A DNA stretch of 64,000 nucleotides, taken from Haemonchus contortus. Taxonomy: Eukaryota; Nematoda; Chromadorea; Rhabditida; Trichostrongylidae. Positions 10,521 to 22,370 of this stretch are shown here, in pieces; the stretch's first letter is position 1; each line of letters opens with the position of its first letter. Made by a program: the position numbers and the translations under genes. The DNA is taken from assembly GCA_000469685.2 (NCBI GenBank), contig LS997564.1, positions 23,886,459 to 23,950,458 of the forward strand, read 5' to 3'. The notes below the pieces were generated by a model, which saw nothing but the letters and a program-made list of their open reading frames with translations, did no database searches and was not told the DNA's origin.

Positions 10521-11229
10521 TTTAAAGGCAGTGTTCACGAAAAAATTGTTTCGGAGATTTGCACATGGTTTGAATTCGAAGCCCCCTCTGATACCATTCG
10601 TGCAGGAATTAGGTCGGAAAACAGCTGGATAGGGCACGATAAGGCCAGGAACTTTGGGGGACGGGATGCCTCCGCCCCTCGCTAGGCTGGCTACGGGTTC
10701 GAATTTTCCTTCACTACTTTCGCATTGGAGCGAAGTTGGCGAAAAATCGATACGCAGGTTGGCAAATTGCCAGGAATGATCAGCTGCTCGACCGCCTCGC
10801 ACAGGGGCTAGTATTCGGCTCTTATTTCTATTACTCGCGTATCAATTGTTTTTTTTTTGTTATTAATTTTTTACGGTATCATTCTTTAACTTTTCTCGTA
10901 AGTTTATTGAAGATTTTAACATATTTTGTGTAGATTATTGCATGCAAATGTTTTTTTTTATTTCAGAAACTCCGTTGATTTCGATGTGTTGTCTGTATTG
11001 CGGACATTGCGTCGCGTTCGTGCATTTTCGCGCGAACACTCCCTAACCGTCGTTTTTTCAATGTGAAATACGTCCAACCCCCCTTTCCAGCTTTTTTTTG
11101 ACCCTTTGTAATTATTTTTGTTCATCGTTTTTTGCGCTTGTTTCGTTGTTATCGCTTTATTCTAGAGTAGCCCTATCAATTCCCGTCAAAAAAGGGTACC
11201 CTAACTTTTTTCTAAACACTGCCTTTAAA
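10521..11229. mobile_element. Non-autonomous TIR DNA transposon, ~0.7 kb
   Basis: Ends are TTTAAAGGCAGTGTT at 10521 and its reverse complement AACACTGCCTTTAAA ending at 11229; the inverted similarity extends about 26 bp with few mismatches. No transposase is recognised inside. The target duplication is ambiguous because TTTAAA is its own reverse complement. The reading frames at 10503-10802 and 10736-10933 show no known domain. Confidence 0.65.
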
Positions 11230-12470
11230 GGGGCTGGACGGCCCACTGGAATCATTCTGCCGTCGTTTCCGCTCTATGCCTTCGCATACCGTCCTTTAAC
11301 ATCAACTATCACCATGTTTTAAGAGAAGGCCGCTTTTATTCACGTTAGAGCAATGAACTGCACGCAGGTGCGCGGTTCAAAAGGCTGTGTTCGCTTAGTT
11401 CGTGAGTTTTCCAAATGTCAAAGTGGCTACAAAACAAGTTCCATAGAAGTGATCCATTTTAATCCTTCATTATCAACTGAGGAAGCTGCCGATCTTCGTT
11501 GTAGCCGCTAGCGTCGGCACCGTTTTTGGACGAACTTGGCTGTGTTCAGTGAAGCACTGTAATGGTTAGAGGACCGCGGACTGTCTCAGAGAAAGGGGTC
11601 GAATCGTTGCTTTAGTAGCCCATCGCTTTTTAAGTGCACACCTTTCACAATTTTCACGCCGACGCCGTCGAAACCAACGCGTTTCACTATGGCCCGCAGC
11701 TCCCACAGAAAATACTAGTCTGCTTCCACAGCTAACAACGCTTTGATTTTTTATGCAGATTGCGATGGTTTTACTTCTTGAGGATTGACTCCATCAAATT
11801 TTCGCGTGAAAGGAACCAATGGGGGGAATCGCATTTCTTGACCTTACAACGCCTACTGAGCTCAGAAATGAAGTCGCATTTCTTTATAGGAATAACAATG
11901 AAGCTTCAGCTTGGCAATCCGCAACATCGATAAGTTTGATAAGTCATGTTCCATGACTTTCTCTTAACGGGTCACCCGTGATTATGTTCATCACGTAAGA
12001 AGTCTACTACAATAGTCCTATATTTGAAAAACTGACCTACACATTTTTCCGGATTTGCCTTCGATTAACTCTACTTTTCTGCATCGTCTATCGCCTTCCG
12101 TCTGGTCATTATTGGAACCGCAAGAAATTTTGCTCTGTACCATAACAGTATTGTTATCACTCCTTGAGTTTTTTGCCCTACAATGCGACTGTCGTGCCAA
12201 TTGTGCCAAGTAGGATTGGACTGCAAGAAGGAATAAACTCCAAGCCTGGAGAACAGTAGTTAATCGGTAGAATAATAGGAAATGTCTTACATTGCTCAGC
12301 CAGCCAGACCTTCCGGTAGCGTTGTATTCATTTTATTCACGCTTTCTACTTGACTATCAGAAGGAGAGAGCCGATACGAGCGACCCAAAAACTGCTCACA
12401 AAGCTTTAAATGAGTGAAGCAGATCGAAAAATACCTTTCACTTTGCTCGATTTGAATTGATTACAGCTGA
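11230..12470. other. Unassigned intergenic sequence
   Basis: No gene or structured repeat recognised. The short minus-strand frame at 12018-12209 has no family resemblance. The 5' end of the RTE relic that begins near 12471 may extend into it, but I cannot show this. Confidence 0.4.
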
Positions 12471-12791
12471 TTGCCAGCAGAAACAACTCATTGCTTACTG
12501 TTCCTCTCCATATGCACAGCTCTTCAACAATGTGAATCCATGTATTTGCTGAAACTTCACAGCGTTTCTGAAGTTGCATCAAAGGCCTACATACGACATA
12601 CGCACCTGAAAATCTTCTCTACCGTCGACTGCTACTCTTCGCACTATACAGCTTGCGAAGTAGAGCTCGATGCATTCTACGACCGAATTGAGGAAATCAT
12701 CCACAAAAAGTCCTTCAAATTCATTGTTAGTCGTCAAGCAAAATTAAATTGTTGGACAGTAAAAAATTTTTTAAGTTTTAATCATATCGTG
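12471..12791 (+). pseudogene. RTE-type non-LTR retrotransposon, endonuclease fragment
   Basis: The frame around 12600-12775 reads ELDAFYDRIEEIIHKKSFKF followed by a degenerate GDFNAKLG motif (SRQAKLN). This is the RTE apurinic-like endonuclease core found in many nematode RTE copies; the catalytic Gly-Asp-Phe-Asn of that motif is gone. It stops at the left target duplication of PLE B. The matching RT half resumes at 15435, with the segment in between missing, so the RTE was already internally deleted or was deleted on insertion. Confidence 0.7.
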
Positions 12792-15128
12792 CACTTCCCA
12801 TATCAGAACAACCGCGATCTCCAGTCAAGAATTCCCAGCTTGAAAGTCGCTCTTCTTGACGCAGGTATAGCCGAACGTCGTCGTCAAAAATCATTCTGCA
12901 TCCGTGGAATTGTATTTTCTCGGAACCGATTACGTTCGGTGAAAATCAGAGGATATGCTCCTATTTACCAGAAGATCAAAAATGCCACTTCGAAAGGAAG
13001 CTGAACCTGCTGAGATCACGTCGACAGTCATCCCGGCAACCACATTTTATCACAGCAAATGCTGTTCCACCAGCACGTCATGTGCTTAATGGGACAAATG
13101 AAGTTGATAATGATATGGCTGCAGTGCTCAATCTAGGACCATCATTTGCGATAACACCGAGGGTCAACAACCAAGTAGTTGACGCTGCGCTTTGTGGAGT
13201 GCATCAATTTGCCTATCAATTACGCTGGAGGACTCATAGTGGACCGACCGTACTTGACCAGCAAGCGACTTTAATGTCACTGATGCCATTTAAAGGAAAG
13301 TATATAAGAATACCACCATCTTCACGTGAAATCGACTCTAAAATTGCGAACCTCGAGCACGGGATTCAAGGAGTTTATCGGAATGCGATGAGTGAGCCTT
13401 ATTGCAGTAATGTGACCCCAACTGAACGCAGAGGGGTGAAGAAACTACTGCAAGCGAGGGAGGTATTGAGGAACACCGCTGGAGACAAGTGCGGCTCTTT
13501 CGTAGTGATGCCACAAACGATGGATAAGGCTCTCACCAACAAAGTGCTCTCAGACGACACCATGTACGAAGAAAGCACTTTGTCCGCTTTCAAATCAGTG
13601 TGCAAGAGAGTGAAGAACGTGATGTCGATTGTGAAGAAACTAACAAGTCCTGAAATGGCAAAACGACTCTACGGTACGGTCCCAACAGTGCCGACGACTT
13701 GGTGAAGACGCATGAAATTCCGGCCAACACAAACACAATGACCCTCCCATGGACTGAGATCAAGACGAGACCGATTACGCGTCTTGTGGTGGACCAGCAG
13801 ACGGATTAAGCTGGCTCTTAGTTTGTTAGCTTTCGCCACTTCTGCGTTACGTGGGAGCACACAATGTGGATGTGGAAGAATTCATTTTGGCGCTTCATCA
13901 ATGTCCAGTAGTACCGACGGGAGCCTTCTATGCGAGCTTTGATGTAGTATCCTTATACACGGACGTGAATAACGAGGGAGCAGTGCAAGCTGTCTTTTCT
14001 CTCATCGAGGATAACAAAGACCATATCACGATGATGATTTTCCCTCAGCGAAATTAAGGATCTCATCGAAGCAGCACTGGAATCTTTTGTTTCAACAATA
14101 AGTTCTACAAGCAAAAGCGAGGCCTTGCCATGGGTAACCGCAAGCTAGCAGTCATCTTCTTGGACCACATCGAAAAGTCATCATTAACTAGTGGAATTTT
14201 GTTCTACAAACGTTATATTGATGACGTATTCACTATCGGAACAACGAAAGAAGTCCTTGTGGAAGCATTGGAGAGACTGAACTCTCACGATGCTAACATA
14301 ACCTTCACCAGGTAAGATCCGGGGAGGGATGGATTCCTTTCATTCCTCAATGCGAAGACACGAATAAGTGAAGGTCATAAAGAACAACTATGGTATAGAA
14401 AAAGTGCCTCGCCGAACATCTTGTTGCATTCTAGAAGCGCACATCCTGCTTATATAGAGGCAATACCGTGCGGAATCTTTTGAAAACGAAAGAGAAGCTT
14501 GAGACGCGAAAGGATTCAGTTGTCGATGCCAAAATTGAAAGTATCTATGAGAGCAACGGATACTTCGAGGGCAATACAAGGACCTGGGTCACAGGACGGC
14601 TGATGGTGTTAGCCTCATTGTGCCTTTTGTCAACAACAAAATGGCACGTGAGGTGAACCGCGTCGTCAAGAACTCTCAGTTTCCCATTCGACTTGTTTTC
14701 CGACCTCCTCCTACACTGAAGGATCTCCTAACATCGCCCGAATCTACGAAAAACGGTGCCACGAACAGTCGTGTCGATACTGCACTTCTGAGAAGATCTG
14801 TGAACTTCAGGGCACCGTCTATTTGATTCAATGTGGAGGATGTGGAGAAAAGTACGTGGGGGAGACCGCGAGACCACTGAAGATCCGTCCGGGTGAACAT
14901 AGAAGAGTGTTGGCCATTCCTGCTGCCTATCCACACAACAGTTTTTCCAGGCACCGTACACTCAGACATGAGAAAGAAAGCGCTCCATCCTTTGATGTGA
15001 GGGTTTTGCATCGATATTTGGTACGGCCACTGGAAAGGAAAATCATGGAGGCACGGATAATATACCGCATCAAGCCGGAAATCAATGCGAAAGAGGAGAT
15101 GCGTGACCTACTGAGAGTGATTGAGTGA
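12792..15128 (+). pseudogene. PLE B reverse transcriptase / GIY-YIG protein, frameshifted
   Basis: In order: an N-terminal part to about 13080; the PLE signature LNLGPSFAITPRVN (about 13124-13165) in the frame 13082-13705; an RT fingers/palm block ASFDVVSLYTDVNN (about 13930-13975) with the first catalytic Asp; the QKRGLAMGN block (about 14115-14135); and YIDDVFTIGTT (about 14215-14250) with the catalytic Asp pair intact. The linker cysteines and GIY-YIG core GTVYLIQCGGCGEKYVGET (about 14810-14868) then ETARPLKIRPGEHRR follow, ending at 15126-15128. At least four frameshifts and internal stops (near 13700, 13800, 14055 and 14700-14800) make it inactive. PLEs reverse-transcribe at nicked ends or telomeres; this is a family trait, not tested here. 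Confidence 0.88.
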
Positions 15129-15425
15129 TAACACTTAGTCGCCTCAGGACAAGAGCGGTGTCCATTTTCCCTTTGAGTTCCCCGCCGGAAGGTCCATTTC
15201 CCCTTTTCCCCCAACATTTCCGGTTGACTTGGTATGATTCGATGTGTTTTGTATTGTGACTGATAGTGACTGATTGTAGGCAGCAATGTATTGTAAATAA
15301 TCAAGGTGTGACGAAGGAATTATACGCCGAAAGCTCACCAATAAAAGTGAAGAGCAAAGAGCTTCGAAAAGTACACAAAATGACAACAAGATTAAATGAA
15401 GCTCAGAGATAGCAGTATTTTGAAA
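12792..15425 (+). mobile_element. Penelope-like element B (PLE B), near full length, inside an RTE relic
   Basis: A 2634-bp insert flanked by a 9-bp direct repeat CATATCGTG (12783-12791 and 15426-15434). The 3' tail after the stop at 15128 is closely related to that of PLE C, down to the terminal CAGAGATAGCAG block. Unlike A and C it has no antisense arm at its 5' side and starts within N-terminal coding sequence. It interrupts an RTE element whose halves lie on both sides. Confidence 0.8.
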
Positions 15426-15434
15426 CATATCGTG

Positions 15435-16500
15435 AATATTAGATGGAGCTCAACCTGTAGAGCACGCCGGATTCCGAGGGGATTCAGTAGCTTAGACCAC
15501 CCAAGCGGTAGCAATGGTCATCGAAGCGTGCCAAGCATTCCGAATGCCTCTTGCCCTTACCTTTGCCAACTACGAAAAAGCTTTTGACAGCGTCGAAACG
15601 AATGCGGTCCTGTCAGCACTGGTCGATCAAAGAGTGGACCCTTCCTGCATAAGATTACTAGCTGACAGCAGCAACCGCTGCAGCGTGACGGTGAAGCTGT
15701 TCCATGGACCTCTCCCCATTTCCATAGGGAATGGTGTGCGACAAGGCAACACTATGTCGCCGAAGCTATTCACAGCCGCGTTGCAGTGGGCAATGAAGTC
15801 GCTAGACTGGGACGAAAAGGGCATTCGTGTGAATGAACGGTTTCCATCAAATCATTGTGAAAGCTGAAACTATGCTCGCTGAGCCCAATAAAACAGAAAA
15901 GAAGGTAGGACTGCGAATCAACCAAACAAAGACGGCAGAAAGCAGCGTGGGCAGCCTTCGAACCTCTGGAAGAGGTCACCAATCATACGGCTGATCCGAA
16001 ATTTCGCGCTAATCTGTTCGATTTCACAGTTCTCCCTGCACTCTGTTACGGGTCGGAGACTTGGATGACCCAGTGCATCCACGTCAAGGGTTTGAGCACA
16101 AATCACACAGCACTCGAGCAATGTCTTTTGAGGTATGACCGGTTCGCTCCGGGCTCCGCAGCTCCGATATGCGCCAAATGTCTCGCCTTCGCGATCTGGT
16201 GGAAGACATGAGAAACACCAAATTTTGGTGGGTCGGTCATATCTTGAGAAGAGTTTACGAAAGATAGACAAAAAGAACTGTCGAGTGGGCACCAATAGGA
16301 CCTTCTCGATCTAAGGATAGGCCTGCTGCGAGATGGAGGTGCGCTCGTCGATCAATATCGCTCGTCGTCCATAAAACGACTTCAATGCAGTCAAATGATT
16401 CCACACCGTCGTCTTCGTCAGAGATTACGGTGGATAGCGATGAGTATCACGAAAGACAGATGCGAATGGTTTGTTGCTGGCGCTCGCACATGAGTGAAGA
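15435..16500 (+). pseudogene. RTE reverse transcriptase, C-terminal half, degenerate
   Basis: After the PLE B target repeat the sequence reads ILDGAQPVEHAGFR, then TFANYEKAFDSVETNAVLSA (about 15560-15620, RT block with catalytic Asp) and GNGVRQGNTMSPKLFTAAL (about 15730-15790), all typical of nematode RTE. The YADD-containing block is lost around 15850. Later pieces (AAWAAFEPLEEVT, FDFTVLPALCYGSETW, RTVEWAP) match the RTE C-terminal domain and run to about 16500. Multiple frameshifts and stops. It is the continuation of the endonuclease fragment at 12471-12791. Confidence 0.8.
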
Positions 16501-19260
16501 GGGTACACATGACAGAATAAGTATGAGTATGTAAGCGAAGAAATGGGGTTGTACGGAATCACCGCCTGTAACCGTGTGCATGTCTTCCACATGAGCGTAC
16601 CAGTACTCGCATCCTGACGCTCCATTACGGATAGTGCAATTCTAAGAACGCTGGCATAACACTGCCACTTTGGGTGTGCACATCGGTCAAACCGTCTTGG
16701 AGACATCGTTACGCACTGCCTAGGCCGTTTTCGGCCCGACAACGTCCAAGGAGTTATCCTTCGTGGCCAAAGCTTCTTCTTAGGAGAACGTCTCAGAGAC
16801 CATTTTTAACGTGAACTGCATCTCGAATCAATGGAAAGACTTCACTGGCTAGAGTAGTACAGTTATAGTCCAGTCCATTCGAATTTTCACCAGTAGCCGA
16901 AAGAATATAGAATATCAGTTATCAGGTTATGGGCACAGTTCACGGTGATTTTCGATTATCTGGATTATGACGAAAAATGAAGGAGAAGGTGGAGAATAGC
17001 TCGATGAAGGCGATGAAGGCACGTGTTTCTAAAGTGATAAAAGACCTCGAAAAGTCGTTAACGAAGGCGTGGACGAGATGAGCCAAAATTGAAGTAAAAG
17101 GGGTGTTTGAAAGAGCTATGCAATGTTTGTTATTGCGTGCGGATGGGTCATGGTGTGAATGGCTGACTACAGTAAGAAGAAATGTCCTCAAAAACTCATA
17201 AGCATAAGTTAACAGAAACACCATCAGCAGCAAAAATAACACAACTCTTTCATCCTTATAGGGTAGAAAACTCGGTAGGGGGCCGCAGCACCACAAAGAA
17301 TTTCAAAAAGTAACACATTAAGAGCAAAACGTCATCCTGATCGTCTGATCACCCTGCGATCAACTGGGCGTGTGGGTCCTGGTGCGAATAACAGACGTAA
17401 GCAAAAATTCATTCACTTACATGCATAAGTAAAAAAAAACCCTAGTAACAGCAGAAGTAGCTCATCTTTTTCAGCCTCTAGGAGTATAAAATCAAATAAG
17501 GGATCGCGGCAGCAGAAAGAATAACAGATGGATGGGAGAAAAACATCGCCTCATCACTCGGCGACCACCTGATTGTGTGTGGGTCCTAAAACGAAAATTT
17601 GCAAGCTGTATTGTCTCGACACTAGTCTCTGACGTGACACAGACCGAGAGGCCTTAAAGCCAATTACGGTAGCAACAGGGCTTCTACTATGCCCTGACCG
17701 TCGAGATTTTGGGAGCAAGAGGGTCCCTTCTACCACCCATGGGGGGCGCTGAGTATTCCTAAAGGAAGAACTCAGTAACCTTTTTTATCGTGAACCGTGC
17801 CTTTGAGAAGCTTGAGTGGAGGCCTTCAGTGCTGACGGGCTTCAGCTCTAGCACTATGGCACCTGTCAGGGGTGCGTGGAGACATTATTTTTTTCAAGTC
17901 GTATTTTTGCTCAATAAGCTGTCTTAGGTTTCAAAAAACGAAAGAAATCGAATAAGCACGAAAAAGAAGGCCAGCTGAGTACCAATTCAATAGGTGCCAC
18001 TTTATCATAATGACACTCGACACTTCCTTGAAGGTTTAACTCCCATGTTTCAATAAATCATATGTATAGAACATTTCACTGTTCCATATAGGATCACCAT
18101 TCGAGTAGCATATCATGCATCTTAATAAGTACATGGATGTTCACTCGAGTCATTGCTTTTTCCTTTTAAAGAAGTTTTGTAACAATGACACGACTTACTG
18201 CTCAGTCTGTCAACACTGACGTTTAATCTGTATTGACACTTTGATAGGTCCATTCTCGCACTGCGGTGCCAGCCGCTCACCCTTACTCCTGCATCTATTT
18301 ACTCTTCTTTTTCGTTTCCCCTTGCTCAATCTTTCATCCACTATTCTAACGTCTGGTACAAATCAAAAGTCTTCCCATCGGCATTCCATCTAATTTTGTT
18401 TATTTTTTTCAAGATATAACTTATTTAAAATAAAATCATCGTGAAAAAATGGCGTTGTACCGAAGCGTTCGTATCGTTTGAACTTTCGCTGACACTTTGA
18501 TCAGACTTAATGCACCACTACACAAGCATTCTACATGCACTGTTCAGAATACAAGCGTCTGGCCAGACTGATCGCATCACAAATTCCATTTTCATGAATT
18601 GATGTAGACAGATACTCTATGAACATGTCAACTGACAGCTCTGAACGAAATACACCTCTCTATTGCAATGGTCTCAAGGGGTAACGGAACTTCTCCCCTA
18701 TCGCAGCATTCTCCCTTGCGGCATGCGGCAAATGACACTGCAATTACCGTACTCACCCCACCTCCCGCCAATCAATAGGACGCGATATTTTTCCTTGACC
18801 GGCTTGCTTTTTCATTGGATTTTATCGTTTTTTCTTCTGTTTCTTTTTAGTTTTCATGTTTATTAGACTTGATTAATTAAAATGACTCCTCCTATGTAAG
18901 CGACGATCAAGACCGCATTGGAATTGGAAAGAGCGGCCAGCCAATTCAAATAATTGAAAGACTCCCTACCTCACAAATTGCGCGCTTCAAGCTTCCATTG
19001 CAATCCTGTGACACGCGGCGGGTGCGACGTGTGCGACGCCGTGTTAAGGGAGAAGTTCCCGGACCCCAACTTACTCCAGGCAGACCTGTGGACAATTCTT
19101 CGATTTTAGTTGCGGTTCATAATTATTAAAACAGTGAACAATGTGGATGATGATCTTTCTTGTAGAAATCGAAAAGAGCAGTTGTGTAAGCGTAACCAGC
19201 GGTAGTGAGGATCACTATTCGGGTTCACATGTGCATATACAGTAGTGATAGAACCAGGTG
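16501..19260. other. Unassigned, gene-free stretch
   Basis: No gene recognised on either strand. Two loosely similar blocks of about 230 bp lie at about 17210-17440 and 17440-17610; both contain CAGCAGC-rich sequence followed by GTGTGGGTCCT, suggesting an old tandem duplication. The remainder is AT-rich with no frame that resembles a known family. Confidence 0.4.
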
Positions 19261-19717
19261 AGATTTCGGTGCTAAGTGGGTTGGGGGGGACTACGCGGCG
19301 CGGCTGCGGCGCGGCACCCTGCGCTCTCCAGCAAGACAGTAGTGGGCCTGAGTCTGGGATGGAATGGTAAAGTTGTACTCTTGTGTTTCGTGATTCAGAA
19401 CAAACAATATGCTTGCATTTAATGGATACACTTCTTCTGAGCCGACAAAACCTATTTTTTAAGCAGGGGAGGGGCTCCGGGGGTGGGTGAGATGGTTGTC
19501 TCGTGCAAGAAGCTGAGATGAGATAAAAGTTGAACGTCCAATTGGCTCACCCACCCCGGAGCCCCCCCCCCTTCCTAAAATAGGTGAAAAATACACAGTT
19601 ACAACATAAAAAACTATGAAACGTCTCTAAACACCGTTACGGGCTTGGAGAGCGCAGTGCGCCGCGCCGCAGCCGCGCCGCGTGGTCCCCACCAACCCAC
19701 TTAGCACCGAGATTTCT
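19261..19717. mobile_element. Nested-palindrome MITE with GC-rich ends
   Basis: Outer arms 19261-19331 and 19645-19717 are near-perfect inverted repeats containing CGGCGCGGCTGCGGCGCGGC. An inner pair, 19451-19491 and 19546-19584, forms a second inverted repeat (CCTATTTTTTAAGCAGGGGA and its complement). No coding capacity. A relative of the inner pair sits in a ctns-1 intron at about 41003-41215. Confidence 0.75.
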
Positions 19718-20170
19718 GTCATACCCATGAACCTGCTATCAAGTCTTACATATCATCATTCCACTAATACATGCTTTTGCACTGTTTGAATTAAGTTACC
19801 CAGCCAAGAAGTAAGAACAACTCCTCCCGCAGAGCCCGTCAATCTCCCGTACTCCCATCACCTCTTTCCCTCCCCTCCCTTAATGCCTCTTGCTCCCTAC
19901 CTCTCCTCCAAAACTACAGCAACGTCGAATGCAATAGAACATCTCGAAACGGGATTAGTCAATACCGATAATAATTTATCCTTTATGTAAATAATGGAAG
20001 CCACAAAACTTTCATCTGTGGGAGATAAAAATGTCTGCATGCCAAAAGGAGTGTGATAAGAAAAGCAAAACAAATCAAATCCCTGCAGCATGTAAAAACG
20101 ATAAACAAACAATAGTATTACAGAAAAGTTGAACACTTGAGGCACAGCTTGCAACTTCTTCACATATGTG
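19718..20170. other. Unassigned sequence
   Basis: C/T-rich stretch around 19840-19920 followed by ordinary sequence; no gene recognised. The 131-residue minus-strand frame 19897-20292 owes part of its length to translating the poly-G tract at 20175-20202 as polyproline and is not supported as a gene. Confidence 0.4.
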
Positions 20171-20174
20171 AAGG

Positions 20175-20455
20175 AGGGGGGGGGGGGAGGGGGGGGGGGG
20201 GTTGGGGACGGATCATCCACCCAGAACTGGATCGATGCGGCAAACCGCGCGGCGAAATTCGTGGTGATCAAAACGACTTCGGCGCCTATCATTGGGGCAC
20301 GGGTTTCAAGTAGAACAGATAAATAGGGCCAGCTGATGCTACTTCTCTACCCCATTTCAAATTTGTGCCCCAATGATAATGGCCAGAGTCGTTTGAATCA
20401 CCACGAATTCCGTCGCGCGGTTTCCGCGTCCATCCCCTTTTGGGTGAATGTACCC
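20175..20455. repeat. Poly-G tract followed by a fold-back repeat
   Basis: 20175-20202 is almost uninterrupted G. Immediately after it, about 20209-20300 and 20360-20455 are imperfect inverted repeats sharing CCGCGCG, TTCGTGGTGAT and ATCATTGGGGCAC, separated by about 60 bp. Likely a MITE-type fold-back element that carries the G tract at one end. Confidence 0.65.
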
Positions 20456-22123
20456 ATACCCAGTTCAAGGATTCCTCTCGCTCGTTATGTATAGGGGCGC
20501 AAGATAAAGTGTTTCTTCAAAGCCGATGGTTTCCGTCCTCATGCTCGTTCGAAGTAACGAGGAGGGTCTGGTATCTTCTCCCCGAACGGCATGTCGTGCT
20601 CGCCGCACGCGACCGCGCGTCGTGAACTGAAAGATTCGAATTCCTAGTGGAAGGATGCGGAGAGTCGCCGCAGAACCACTGCCGCAGGCCATGGAAACTC
20701 GGGGAGAAAGTCCGTCACTCTCGAGGAAGCCACTCAGTGGTACAACGCGGTCTGCGGAAAATCGGCAACGGTGTTACCACATGACGTGTCTGGCAGGCTT
20801 CTTTCCTGTTCTTCGTCCTTTGGCAAATTTCGAAGCTTTGTATACCATTATGCATTTGCGTGGGCCAAGAAATTCCGAGCATCGTCCATTCCGAATCGCA
20901 TCGAATGGCTATGATTGCAAATTCATCCAGGAAGTAGTCGAAGCAGGAGAGACTACAGGATCGTAAAGGTAAGCGCGGAGCAGAATGTTCTTTGTCTTCT
21001 TCACTGCTCCCTCGGTATTCCTAAATGCTCCCCACGCGTTTCCTTCTGCTCACTTCTGGGCTAAGTTATTCATCGCGTTAACTTCCAGACCTAGATATGT
21101 GAAGCTAAAGCATACTGAGATATTCGCTCTGTTTAGCGTGAAAGGAGCAGTATCAGTCCGTTTATCGAGAAACCAATCGTTGTCGAGAAATCATCGTTTT
21201 AAAGTTCAGTTCTAAACCAACCTTCAACAAGCGCTGTCGAATTAAACCATCATTCGTTCCGCCTGCTCAATGTTATAAGCATGACGCCTCCTGCAAAGCG
21301 AAGGAGATGTAGTGAGCGGAAGCCTACGTTATCTTTATGCTTTCACTTTTTGAACAGAGCATAATGTTCTCAGGAGCGGGCACTGGAAAGTTTGGGCGTG
21401 AGTTGTTGTAGATTCAGTAGACATCCTTCTATATGAAGCAGAAAATTGATTGGCCGCACAGAGCTTGAATAACTGCCCACGACGATGCCATAGCAGTGTC
21501 TTAAGTTTTTCTCTGATGGGTTGAAGCTGGACATCTTGTGCTCTAGCGACTTTAATGAGTCGTGCAACTATGGGGATATGATCGACTGTGCTGAAGTCAG
21601 TACAGACCCTACCCGCATGATTTATTTTATAAACAGTTTTGAGGATCCTTATTTCAATGAGGCTTCTGTTTTCCAATAAGCACCTCAGCCTCACTGTTCT
21701 TCCTTTACCTCAGCACCCGCATTCCAACACACAAGACGTAGAAGCCGATCATGGTTTCGACTGCAACTGGCAAGAGTCCTCCCAAAGGTTCTCGTTCACT
21801 CTGCTGTCTGCTGTGAATCTGTGGTATACTATTCGTCATTGACGTTCCTAGCTAATATGTCGGACTTCGAATGCTTGTGTTGTTTGTGATTTCAAAGCTG
21901 TCAAAGGTTGCGATCCGATTCGGTGTGATACTTCGGAATAGCAGCGACATCAATCAGGCTTTTGCAATCACAACACTTTCGATTGAAAATAATGTTGCTT
22001 ATTTCATTAGGGAACTGTGCGCCAACATAAAAGTCAATCGCAAGTTAGAGAGTGCAAATTAAAATTACGGTGCCAACATAGGATTCCTTCCCATTGCCTG
22101 AGTGCCGAACAACGCATTCCCAT
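20456..22123. other. Unassigned, gene-free stretch
   Basis: Several overlapping frames of 65-119 codons on both strands (for example 20655-20966 + and 21335-21694 -), none with a recognisable domain or plausible splice structure. Nothing further supported. Confidence 0.35.
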
Positions 22124-22370
22124 TGGCTGCTTTCATAGTCCGCAGGCAGGCGCGCAGGCAGGCGCGCAGGCAGTGCTAGCGGGGAGGAGGGAGGCAGACA
22201 GTGTAAGGCAAACAGTCCACGCCCCTTCGAAGGTTGTTTGTTTTCAACCCCTCGAAGGGGCGTGGACTGCTTGCCTTACACTGTCTGCCTCCCTCCTCCC
22301 CCCTAGCACTGCCTGCGCGCGCGCCAGCGCGCCTGCCCGCGCGCCTGCCTGCGGACTATGAAAGCAGCCA
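22124..22370. repeat. Near-perfect 247-bp palindrome (hairpin element)
   Basis: Arms of about 110-115 bp run from TGGCTGCTTTCATAGTCC inward to CCACGCCCCTTCGA and back, with a ~20-bp centre around 22240-22255. The outer part of each arm holds a GCAGGCAGGCGCGCAGGC microsatellite-like tract that has drifted between arms. The open frames at 22017-22361 and 22234-22497 arise from it. Confidence 0.85.

Noticed and set aside
12471..13004. Single 177-codon gene
   Set aside because: The frame is a chance fusion across the insertion border at 12791/12792: RTE endonuclease on the left, PLE B N-terminal part on the right.
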